From positions 1 to 20,693 of the forward strand of contig CALSCQ010000751.1 in the NCBI GenBank assembly GCA_943704525.1: a stretch of DNA of 20,693 nt, read 5' to 3'. The notes beneath the pieces are model-generated. The model saw only the letters and a list, made by a program, of their open reading frames with translations, had not been told where the DNA came from and did not search any database. Shown piece by piece: positions 9,735-18,588 of this stretch. A program made the translations under genes and the position numbers. Every line of letters begins with the position of its first letter. Within the stretch, counting starts at the first letter, position 1. The stretch comes from Pigoraptor vietnamica (Eukaryota > Opisthokonta > Filasterea).

Positions 9735-12497
9735 CTAGTCCTTGACGGTCCGTGTGAAGTCCATCCGTGCAAAGCGCGTCGCAATCGCATCGGGGAAGTC
9801 GAGGCTTGCGAGGAACAGCGTCATCGCGCGGATAATCGTCTCTGTGCGCTCCTCGTGAGGCATGGCGCCGCAGTTCTCCACCTGGAGGGCCACAGCAAGA
9901 TTCAGCACAATTGCCATGGCGAGACCAAAACACACAGGCTGAGCACGATTGCCATGTCCCAGAGGGTTGTACCAACACCCGAGGGATGAATTCCGAGCAC
10001 GTGACACAAGAGACACGCGACGGGACATTTGCGCGAAGGTCCAACGGAGGCGGAGGCGCACCTTGTACAGCTGGGATAGCGCGGGGTTGAGGCACGAGAG
10101 CGTCGCCTCCGCCTCGGCAAATCGCTCGTTCGAGAGCTTGCCGGCAAAAATCATCGTCTTGAAGCTCGGGTTCATGCCCTGCACGTTGGGCGTCGAGCTT
10201 CCCGTCGCGAGCGTGTTGCTGACGCTCATGCGGCGGATGCTTTGATCGACGCGCGTCCTGCGAGGGTGAAGGGGGGAATTGCGCCAGGTCCGTCAGGAGA
10301 TTGCACCAGGGACAGATAACAGATAAGTCAGAGAGAAAGGTGCACGCATGATATGCGCTTTCACATGCACGCACACACGCGCACACATTCACAAGCGTAT
10401 GCCCACCCACCTCATCTCCGCAAGCTGTCCCGTAATGCTGTCACGCCTGTGGCCGAAGCGGGGCGAATGCAGCAGAGTGAGAAATTGGCATGGGACCCCC
10501 GACTGGCATCCCACTGCCACACAGTGCATGCCGCAGACACTCTTTACGCACATCGCGCTTCCGTGCTGTGCGCGTTAACTCACCCCGCAAACGCCTCGAC
10601 GAATTTTGCGACGTTCGTCGGCTTCATCCCTTTCATTATTTCGCTCCGGCGGAACTCGCCCAGATCAAGGCCACGCGGAGACTGCGCGCAAACGGGCGGA
10701 AAGAGAGTGAGCGATGCAGCAGGTCAATGTCACACGTGAACGCCATTAGCCACGGTTGCCATTTTTTCTGACCCAATATGTGAATTTGAGACGAGAAAAT
10801 AAAGGTGGGCACACGGACGGAAGAGAGTGAGCGCCGCATACGACACGTGGACGCCATGCGCTCTGCTTAGCCAAATTCTATCTGGCCAATATATGGATGG
10901 GCTTCCTCACCGAGCCGTAATATCTGTCGATGAATGTGTTGACGTTGCCGAGTGTGAGGCCCCAGCGGTAGAGATTGTACACGGCGATCTAAACGAAACC
11001 GCGTTACGTTAGTTGGCGCAAGCACATACACACACAAACGAGCGCAAGCCGCCCCCTTCCCCCCCCCCCCCCACACACACACACACACCCATCACACACA
11101 CTCACACACACACACGCATACACACACACACGCATACACACACACACATACACACGCAGGCGCATGCGCACGATAGCAATTATCGCTGCCGGCGCACCTT
11201 CGTTGGCACCCAGTCCAGCCAGCTCACACTACCGACTGTCGGCGAGACGAGAAGAAGGCCATGCACCATCTTGGGGTGCGCCGCCTTGGTGAGAGAAGTC
11301 AAGAGAACGTGTGAGAAGGGCAGGTCTGCGCGATGCACGCTTCACGCAGAACGATAGTCGTCACGTGAGGCGATGCTGCGTACCCCATAGCGCAAGAAAA
11401 TGTTGGCTCCCGCTCCAACGCCAAAACCGACAAACTTTCGGATGCTGTAAATGGAAGTTGAACAGGATATGGGACTATAAGGGCAAGAAGGCTGACACGC
11501 AAACCCAACACGCACGCACACACATATACGCCCACATGCACACAGGACGCGCGCGAACACATGCGGAGCCCGCACTCACTGGAAGTGGTTGACGACGGAC
11601 GTGATGAGCTCCGACAGCTGAGCCATCGTGGGATACGACGCACTGCGGCAAAGGCGGAAGCGCAGTCAGTTAAGTGCACGATATCAACGAAAAGAAGTGG
11701 CGTCGCTTCGAAGGGAAGCGTTAGGGAACACAAAACGCGAGGTCGCGGAAGACCGAGGATATGTCGCGATAGAGAGAAGGCTAGAGTGGACAGTAATCTG
11801 GCTTGCGCACGTAAGCCACGTGTGGCTGACACAGCTGAGAGCATTGCCCCCACGAGTCCACGACAGGTCACGTGAGAAGGGAGACACGCACTTTGCGTCC
11901 ATTTCAGCAGCGCCTTCCTCGTGGCCGGGTGCATCGATGTGGTAGATGACGAACGATTCGACGAGGTCACGTGCGCTCGGGTGGTTGATGAAGCGGCCAA
12001 AGCAGATTTTGTCTGAACGCGGAGGGGGTTTGGAGAGAGAGGATAGGGGTGTCAGTGTGTTTGTATGTGTGTTTGTGTGTTTGTGTGCGTGCGTGCGTGC
12101 GTGCGTGCGTGTGTGTGTGTGCAAATGTCCCTGACTGCGTGGTAGTCAACGCCAAGAGAGAGGCGAATCAGAGGGGGGATTCAAAAACGACGAGAAGCAA
12201 CCCACGGTTCAAGCCAATGTCATGGAATGTGATCATGGCGGGTTTGTATCCGTCGGCCTCTCCCTGTTGGCACAGAATGGCGCATGAGAACGGGAAGTGG
12301 AGAGGAAAACGCGCAACAACAGACACGCACACACACGCACACAGACACACAGACACACACACACAGAGACACACAGACACACAGACACACACACTCAGAC
12401 AAACACAGACAACATACCGCACGCGCGCGACACACACAAGCGGCCACTCTCCCACAAAACACACAGACACAACTAGACGCACACGCACAGACACACC

Positions 12498-12535
<38 letters not shown>

Positions 12536-12841
12536 GGTTGCAAAGCACAGCCGGCGAATTAGTACACGCACCTGCACGAAGACCTTAATCTTGCCCGTCA
12601 TTGTCTGCACAACGACCTCCTGAAATGGCACACGACGTCAGCGACAACCGCACGCAACACCAGTGAATGACTTTGGTGCGCCGGAAACAAATCGAGATTC
12701 CCTTTCCGTTCAAATTCGCAAAGCGCAAGTACCCGCACGCACCTTCTCCATGGGAAGGGGCGGCAGAGTGGAGTCCACCTTGGAGAGTGCGTCAATGTTG
12801 ACGCTCATGAGGGTCGCGGGGACCGTGCCCTCCGACGCCAT
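9735..12841 (-). CDS. NDRG: NDRG-family protein (N-myc downstream-regulated, alpha/beta-hydrolase fold)
   Basis: NDRG proteins are cytosolic, stress-linked, non-enzymatic members of the alpha/beta-hydrolase fold. Twelve exons: 12841-12743, 12619-12572, 12263-12206, 12012-11892, 11642-11580, 11444-11384, 11284-11198, 10988-10911, 10681-10584, 10446-10411, 10257-10062, 9881-9735, giving 363 residues (family about 340-390). Diagnostic stretches are ITFHDIGLNHK near 59-69, IYHIDAPGHEEGA near 91-103, VGFGVGAGANIFLRYG near 135-150 and LLLVSPTVGSVSWLDW near 159-174. The nucleophile elbow reads GVGAG instead of GxSxG, so it is predicted non-catalytic, as in animal and plant NDRGs. The Ser/Thr-rich region near 271-285 could take phosphorylation like the NDRG1 C-terminus; that is inference. 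Introns carry CA/TG microsatellites and a duplicated block. It is convergent with the helicase and divergent from gene A. Confidence 0.92.
10693..10897. repeat. imperfect tandem duplication (about 90 bp twice) in NDRG intron 8
   Basis: Copy 1 (10693-10783) and copy 2 (10814-10897) share, in the same order, CGG(G/A)CGGAA.GAGAGTGAGCG, then CACGTG(A/G)ACGCCAT, then TAGCCA, then CCAATAT. They fill nearly all of the 229-nt intron between exons 8 and 9. On the transcript the shared GCTCACTCTCTTCCG block is the pyrimidine tract, and copy 1 leads into the real acceptor at 10684-10682. It looks like an ancient duplication of the 3' half of the intron. Confidence 0.75.
11059..11157. repeat. C14 run followed by (CA)n in NDRG intron 7
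   Basis: Fourteen C (11059-11072) are followed by about 85 bp of CA repeat with CG/AT interruptions. The coding strand reads TG repeat then G14. It lies within the 209-nt intron between exons 7 and 8. Confidence 0.85.
12052..12122. repeat. GT/GTGC repeat in NDRG intron 3
   Basis: (GT)n, then (GCGT)n, then (GT)n on the plus strand, so the coding strand reads CA/ACGC near the acceptor of exon 4. This is opposite in orientation to the tracts in introns 2 and 7. Confidence 0.85.
12322..12532. repeat. CA/CAGA microsatellite in NDRG intron 2
   Basis: CA repeat with regular AG interruptions (ACACAGAC units) occupies much of the 308-nt intron between exons 2 and 3. It ends in a nearly pure CA run at about 12495-12531. 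No gene lies here. Confidence 0.85.
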
Positions 12842-13503
12842 TTCAGTCTCTCGCTCCTTGGCGATGTCCACTGAGAGCGGTGAAATGCTACCACACTATA
12901 TGTTTTATGTTCTGCTACAGAAAGTGAGCTCTGCACGAGGGGCGCAAGGGATAAGAGAGGAGAGAGAAGAGAGAAGAGAGTTCGCTTTCGCCTACGGACG
13001 AGAGAGAGTGTGCTGCAGTGCTGAGCGGCAGTGTCAGTTTGCGGCCGGGAATACGTCGGCATCCGGACACTATCGGCTGAGAGGTGTCGACAAATTGAGA
13101 AATTGGCGAAAAAGACCAAAGTTTTCTTCAAATTTCAATGAAAGTCTATATCAATGAGAGAAATAATCATCACGTGATAGCACGTGCCACCAAAGGGATT
13201 TCGACCGTCTGAACACCCCGGATTCAACCCTCAAGTGCGCAGCAGTCTGTTAACTGTTTTAATTATTTCGCTCCCCAGAGACTATCAAAAATGTATTGCC
13301 GATCGGTTTTATTTTACGCGCGAGCCAAAAGCGATGACGTAGTTTCGCCGCTGCACAGCTGACGCGCGTGCTGGGGACACAAGAAAGTTCTATTGACTCG
13401 CCACACGACTCGCGCGTGCGTTGTTTTCAGTATGCGTTTTGTATGGCGCCTCAATTTGACGCCACTCTTGGAAGATTCTCTTGGGTTGCCCCGCACACGC
13501 GAG

Positions 13504-13536
13504 CATAAAAGCGGCAACGCATCGTCAGTTCAACTC
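13504..13536 (+). promoter_or_regulatory. probable core promoter of gene A (TATA-like plus initiator)
   Basis: CATAAAA at 13504-13510 lies about 20-26 bp before initiator-like pyrimidine-A motifs (A at 13527 or 13532). The implied leader of roughly 120 nt has no upstream ATG. A similar CATAAAA box serves the divergent NDRG gene. The start site is inferred. Confidence 0.45.
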
Positions 13537-13539
13537 TGC

Positions 13540-13557
13540 AATCAGATTAATCTGATT
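13540..13557. promoter_or_regulatory. perfect 18-bp palindrome in the gene A leader
   Basis: AATCAGATTAATCTGATT is its own reverse complement over all 18 bases. It starts a few bases after the inferred transcription start. It could be a binding site for a dimeric regulator, perhaps an autoregulatory one, or a hairpin in the 5' UTR. Confidence 0.6.
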
Positions 13558-13651
13558 TTCGATTCGGACGGCGTTTCACAAGTGAGACCGATCGACGAGC
13601 CGTCTTTCCGCCGACGACTTTGAAGAGACGATAGCACAAGACTCCGCAAAG

Positions 13652-15229
13652 ATGGGGGTGCCCCCACAATTTCCATTGGACATGCGGCGGTGGGTTACTT
13701 TCTAACCCACCACACCACTGACATATGTCAACGACTAGCGCCTTCAGTATACAATTTATCCAAACTGACACACCATTCCTCGCGATAGGATCTTGTGCAA
13801 GAAGGGTCAGCGCACGAAGATTGCGAAGCGAGGGCACGGCAAAAAGCGCTACCGCGTGCGTGACGGGATAGGATGGACACCCGATGGGGCGTTCCTTGCC
13901 ATCCTGCGCGACAAGACTGAGCGCGGTGAGCACTGCACACAATGTTGTTGCCCACGAGGCCGTTATGGAAGCTCATTTTCCCGAGTGACTGCTGCAGGCG
14001 AGCAACTCATCAAGCGCATTCAGACACACATTGGCCTGCGCTCCAAGTTCAACAGGACGAGCCTGAACACCAACATGCGTGCGTGGGGATGGACCCCCGT
14101 GAAGGGGATCAACCCGTTGACGATGCTATGGCCCAAAACTAAGTGGAAGTTCACGCGGAAGGGGGAGGCGCGGTGGACGTACTGGTTTCACCCTCTGGTG
14201 TCGCGCGACCACCAGGAAGCCCTCGGAGAGCCCGGTGTCGACGGGCGCGAAGACACGCCTCCCACAATCAAGCGGGTTCCCGCGGCGTCGGACGGCGACT
14301 CGACCCGCCGCCGCCCGAAGGCTGTTGAGGTGCGTTATGCTGACGAAGAGCGCTATCGAACATTCCACCTCGGAAGATTATCTTGTCCTTCGGTTCATTC
14401 GCTCGTCCAGTCTTGCTTTCCATTGTACTGAGTGCCGTCATTACCACACGCAGGATGCTCTCCTCGAGTCTCTCTCCGGCGCGCACAACATCCCCGCCGT
14501 GCGCAACGCTCCTGCCGCGATCGACACGCCCGCCAGCAACTTCATGATCGACCAGTGGGCACTCGACGGCTCCAGCGCCGTTCTGAGAAACGAGGGCATC
14601 GGCAGCGATCCAAACGTCAACAGCGATGCGGCCGTCGACGACTCGGACGTCGAGAGCGAGGGGGATGACAGCGATCTCTCCTCAGTGGCTGGATCGAACA
14701 GCGATGAGGACGAGGACGCGTCGATGGGTGACCACGACGATTCGCCGGTGGACTCTGTGCCCTCGACTCCCCTGTCGTGTGGCAAGCCGGGCAACGATTC
14801 CTTGCTTCCAGCGCCAGGCGGACAAGGTAGAGTTGAAGGGAATGAAATTGTCGAAGCTGTGAGTGACACATGTGACGCAGGGCCATCGCTGATGTGACTT
14901 GCTCACCATTCCCGCTCATCTATGCAGTCGCCGTCGGCATCGGACACGACAGCAGCCAGCCACTCACTGACGCGGGCCAACAAGTCGTCGTCTTCAACGA
15001 CGTCATCACTTTGGGCAAGGGGGTCGGCGATGTTGTGAGAGCCTACCATTCCGTTCTCACGGACGACACGGGAAAGGCACCCGACTTTGCCAACACGCGA
15101 CTCCACGTGATCGTGAACATTTTCGACGAAGCGCCGGATTCCTCGGGCGTTTCTGAAGAGGTCTTGTCCGGTCTAGAGCAATTGTTCCTTACGGAGTACC
15201 GCGTCCACGTTCACTTCCACAAGCTCTGA
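13652..15229 (+). CDS. gene A: HSF-like winged-helix family protein (paralogue 1)
   Basis: No named gene is recognised. Exons 13652-13689, 13789-13925, 13998-14329, 14454-14826 and 14928-15229 give 393 residues, with junction phases 2, 1, 0, 1. Residues 17-37 are very basic, nuclear-signal-like. Residues about 36-134 resemble an HSF-type DNA-binding domain: VRDGIGWTPDGAFLAI, then SLNTNMRAWGWTPV where HSFs have the recognition helix SFVRQLN.YGF, then KWKF and a WTYWFHPLVSRD block like the HSF H..F.R end. Residues about 170-290 are disordered and Asp/Ser-rich, possibly an activation region. The last exon matches the last exons of genes B and C. Exon 1 was chosen for its ATG (A at -3, G at +4) and a phase-2 donor that matches B. 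Intron 2 (72 nt) is in frame without stops, so retention would add 24 residues. The exact end of exon 4 is the weakest boundary. Confidence 0.62.
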
Positions 15230-15620
15230 GCCTGCCGATGGCGGAGAAACAACGGCACCGCTCGGTTCCACGCGTAATCTGCGCACAAACATATGTATAA
15301 CAAACGATAATCTCCTAACTACGCCTCGATTTTGCGCTCGCTTTCATTCGTGCCTTTTTTTTTTGGAAATACATTTATATCTTCACGAAAGAACTCTGTC
15401 CAAAGAAAAAACTCAACCTGCCACACACCGAAGGAGTGATGTATTGTGCAGAGTTTTGCCTGGAAAATAACGCCGCGCTGAAAAGACACGCGCCACACAA
15501 ACATTCCACATTAACATCAAACGACCACACGCACACTGCACGCTGCGATGAGACTCCGAGTGGCCCGGACCCGACCGGTCGAGAAATCTTCTAGCTGGGC
15601 TTCGCAGATCGGACCTGGCC
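15230..15620. other. convergent intergenic region, gene A 3' / gene B 3'
   Basis: These 391 bp lie between two stop codons and are more A/T-rich than the surroundings, with T10 at 15355-15364 and ACATTTATAT after it. They are presumably the two 3' UTRs. No gene, canonical AATAAA or strong hairpin is seen. Confidence 0.55.
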
Positions 15621-17485
15621 CTACGTCGCTCGTGGCTTTCCCTTGCGGTCGATGACCACGTTCTCTGCGCGAGCGGGAGGCTCCCTGTTAACAGGGACGG
15701 CGTTCGCGTGCGACGCGTCGCCGGAATTGGCAAGTTTGACGGACTCGAACGACAGCATCGATTTTGAAAACGCCTCGAGATAGTCGTCCGGGCCCGCATG
15801 ATTGCGCGCGTGCTCCGCGGACGCGATGCCGGCTTGAAGTGGACCGAGAGGGAGGAGGCCAAAGCCTACTCCAGGGAAGCGCCCATTGTCGAGGTGATCC
15901 ATCCACGCTGCGAGGTCGGCAGAGCACATACATTAAGTGCATGCGCGTGTGATGCAGACAAGTACAAAGTTACATAACTTCACTGCGAGTACATGACACG
16001 CGATAGGCAAAGAACCCACCGCCGTAGTACGAGTCCCCGCCGTCGGACTCAATGTGCACGTCAGTCATCAGAGGCTTCAGAGGCTGCGCGGAAGGACCAG
16101 CACTGTTGATGTAATAGAAAACGCCGACCGCAGCGTCGACCGGAGCATAGAGCACATCAGGCTTGATGGCACCCTGCATGTCCTGTGAGCGGGAAGGGAA
16201 AAACAAATTAAAATAATCAAAATCAACTGAATACATTCATAAGTAAGGACCTGCTGTCTTGCCAGCAGTGACACGTTCACAACAACTGTTCTCACCGGCG
16301 CAGTGTCATGGTCGTGCGTGTTGTGGTTCGGGTTCTCCGCAACAGCAGCAACGTGGGGATTTTCGGGATCGCAGTACACGTCGCGGAGCTCTTCCACATC
16401 GCCGGCGAGATTGAGCCCCTCGGCCGGCGGCAGTTGAAAGTCCCCGTTGAAGTTGATGGGCGCGTTGTTCATGCGGTTGAGCGCCTGTGAGCCGCGCACG
16501 TTAAATGTAGGTATACGCGCAAATCAAAGTTGTTTCATCGCGAAACCTTCTCAGTCCGCCTGTTAATCTACAGTACATGCTACGCACTCGGACAGGCCAG
16601 GCCTCAAGACGACAGCGCACCTCGTTCAGCTTCACTCGGGTCTGCCGTTTGGCCGGTGGCTCGTCGGCGTCACCGTCGTCCTCGTCACGCGGCCGGCGGC
16701 GGTTGTTTTGCAGGTCGGCCTTTTCGCGCACGATCGTCGCCTTCCGCCGTGGGCTCGTGATTCGTCCACGAGCATCAAGCTCTTCGAAGCGGCCCAGTGC
16801 GGCGCAGTCGTCACGCTTGACCTTTCCCAGCGCGTGCCAGAAGTACGTCCAGTGTGCTTGGGCGCGGTTGCCGATGGATGACATGAATTGCCACCCGCCC
16901 CAGACGCCCGGATCGGTCGTAGTGTTCTTGACGTCCGTGACCTCGACAAACCCCCAATTGGCCATGTGCGTGTTGACCGTCGCCTTCGTCCACTGCACAG
17001 CAACGTCCTCGGGAACGAGACCGCGTTCGACGATCACCTGCATTAGGCGTCGAAAGAGTGCGTCGGCTGCGGAGGGACGAAGGCGCGCGAAGAGGCACGT
17101 AAGCCGAAGCATTTCACAAGCGTTGTGTGCAATTCAAATTGCTGCATGCACACGAAAGAGGAAAGAGACCACACGAAAGGCAAAGACCCACCAAAGGCCC
17201 TGTCGCGCACAATGGCGATGAACAGGCCATCGGGACTCCACCGCAGGATGTCGCGAACAAAGTATGTCCTGCCGTTCTCGTAGAGACGGCCATACTCGTC
17301 TTCGATTTGGCCGAGCTCGATGTCCTGGATCGCCTCGTTCAGTAGTCTGCGAGAGCACATTTCGTAGCGAACCAAAATTTAGGCGTAGTCTCATATTGCA
17401 AACCTGAGGTGCGGAGGCAATTCCCACAAAAAAAGCGCTCGGTCGTGCCCATGTTCACTTACCGCGCAATAACCAGGGGATACAT
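15621..17485 (-). CDS. gene B: HSF-like winged-helix family protein (paralogue 2)
   Basis: No named gene is recognised. Exons 17485-17463, 17346-17192, 17066-16621, 16484-16296, 16182-16020 and 15907-15621 give 420 residues; phases are 2, 1, 0, 0, 1. It starts MYPLVIAR and its first donor is the only perfect GTAAGT in the window. Residues 38-59 (VRDILRWSPDGLFIAIVRD, then RAF) match the strand-turn-strand opening of HSF DNA-binding domains, where WSPDG is usual. Residues about 89-102 (TVNTHMANWGFVEV) fit the recognition-helix position. HWTYFWH followed by KRDDCA closes the domain near 130-145. A basic, acidic linker follows (RRRPRDEDDGDADE, PPAKRQ), nuclear-signal-like. The C-terminal exon begins in phase 1 with AW and contains FGLLPLGPL, like gene C. 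A DNA-binding regulator is inferred from fold resemblance only. Confidence 0.65.
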
Positions 17486-18588
17486 TCTCGGTCGTCACTG
17501 GCCGTTGCCGAAATGGTATTAGCGGCCGCAGACATTAATGCTGCAGCCGGGGCGGTGGATCGTGCACGCGCTGGTTTCTCCTGCGAACCCTTTCCACGGT
17601 GTCAATTACTGAAAAAACAGAAAGCAAACGGATGGCCGTACGCCCGCATCTCGCAAGAGGTTCTGTTGCGCATATGGACAATGCTGAAGTAGAGAATCGA
17701 CGTCGTAAACGGAAAAGGAATGTAAACAACATGCGTGACACTCACAGTTACAGCAGCAGCCCCGAGTGCTTGGCTGGCCGTGCGGCGACTCGGATCGGTT
17801 CTTGAGTTCGTTCACTGTCAACGTCCAAGGGCGCTGTGGCGGAGACGGGGCGATGTCGCAAGTTGGACTGCCTTGTGTGCACACGCCGCGCTGTTGCACT
17901 TGTACTATTGGGAGAGAGAGGCGAATCCCACTGGCAGTCACGAGGGCTGACGTCTGTTTCGCCGCAAACTGCCATATTGAGCCCATACTGACCAGCCCAA
18001 CCAATGGGAAGCTGACGCAGTTATTTTTTGTGAGCAATTGTATTGAATTGTATGAAAATTCGCTTTATGTGGCACCCACCAATCAGCTGCATCAGTTTTG
18101 TTAACGGCCCCCGTGATGTCACGTGAAGGTTGGGTTGCGGTGTCCGAGTAATCACGAGTCCAGCGTGCCGGGAGTTCAAAGGCGCCATATATATACGACA
18201 AACTCTGTACAGCCGGGACGCCCGTACTGAATTGAAGATCGCCAGATGTTTGTAACTCTCCGGTGCCGGCACCACTGCGCGGTTTCCGTTCAGACTGATT
18301 TCGGACCGATGGCTGCTACACTAGCGGCCACTCAGTACTAGAGCGCCTGCTTTCGATATGCGCACATGCGGTGCGCATTTATTATCGGTTACAACCATAT
18401 CAAGTCCGGCAGCGAAAGAAAAAAATAACTGCCGCGAAGCCTGACGGCACGACACATACGACGGACGACACAACAACGATTCTCAATCCGCAGCCGACGC
18501 ACGCCGTCAAAAAAAAGCACGGGCGTTGAGCGAATTAGAGCAGTGCTCAACACCCGTGAAGAAAAAAGTAGGAGACGCAGCAGCATTT
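17486..18588. other. 1.1-kb intergenic region between genes B and C with unassigned promoter-like signals
   Basis: No exon is supported here. The B-proximal part should hold the B promoter; an upstream ATG at 17535-17533 opens an out-of-frame 26-codon uORF that overlaps the B start. Farther off, CCAATCAG (18079-18086), TCACGTGA (18119-18126), CGTGA-TG-TCACG (18112-18123), TATATATA (18188-18195) and the 12-bp palindrome GGTGCCGGCACC (18262-18273) cluster within 200 bp. Read on the plus strand they would drive a transcript with no gene but a 31-codon ORF (18246-18341). Confidence 0.5.
18188..18195. promoter_or_regulatory. TATA box candidate
   Basis: TATATATA lies in otherwise GC-rich DNA, 109 bp after a CCAATCAG box on the plus strand. 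It is symmetrical, so direction is undecided: plus toward an unassigned transcript, or minus as a distal start for gene B, whose ATG lies about 700 nt away. Confidence 0.4.

Larger units (their letters stand above)
12842..13651. promoter_or_regulatory. divergent intergenic region between NDRG and gene A
   Basis: These 810 bp between divergent starts contain no supported gene. On the NDRG side the minus strand has CATAAAA (12909-12903), about 62-68 nt before the ATG. A pure-purine GA tract lies at 12953-12980. Two CACGTG E-boxes lie at 13171-13176 and 13181-13186, exactly one helical turn apart; the first is within the palindrome TCACGTGA. On the gene A side CATAAAA (13504-13510) is followed by Inr-like TCAGTTC/TTCAACT (about 13525-13536). 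No ATG intervenes before the A start codon at 13652. Confidence 0.55.

Noticed and set aside
9112-10410. 432-codon minus-strand open frame across the helicase 3' end and NDRG
   Set aside because: It mixes antisense RGG codons with NDRG introns; the NDRG exon model in another frame explains the coding signal.
10798-10803. AATAAA polyadenylation signal
   Set aside because: It lies on the plus strand inside an NDRG (minus) intron, so it has no gene to terminate.
13190-13230. tRNA-like B box (GGATTCAACCC)
   Set aside because: The T-arm does not pair, and no A box or cloverleaf can be drawn on either strand.
13382-13391. AGAAAGTTCT, a two-unit heat shock element, upstream of HSF-like gene A
   Set aside because: With only six defining bases, several such sites are expected in 20 kb, and no third GAA/TTC unit adjoins it.
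13393-13623. Open frame of 76 codons upstream of gene A
   Set aside because: It overlaps the TATA-like box and inferred leader, has no similarity to the paralogues, and cannot splice in phase to gene A exon 2.
17461-17485. GTATCCCC at the gene B start as a second U12-type donor
   Set aside because: No TTCCTTRAC branch motif lies before the acceptor, and that junction gives an immediate stop; the GTAAGT donor nearby keeps frame.
17606-18037. 143-codon minus-strand frame upstream of gene B
   Set aside because: It does not start with ATG, is Cys-rich without domain signature, and has no splice link to gene B.
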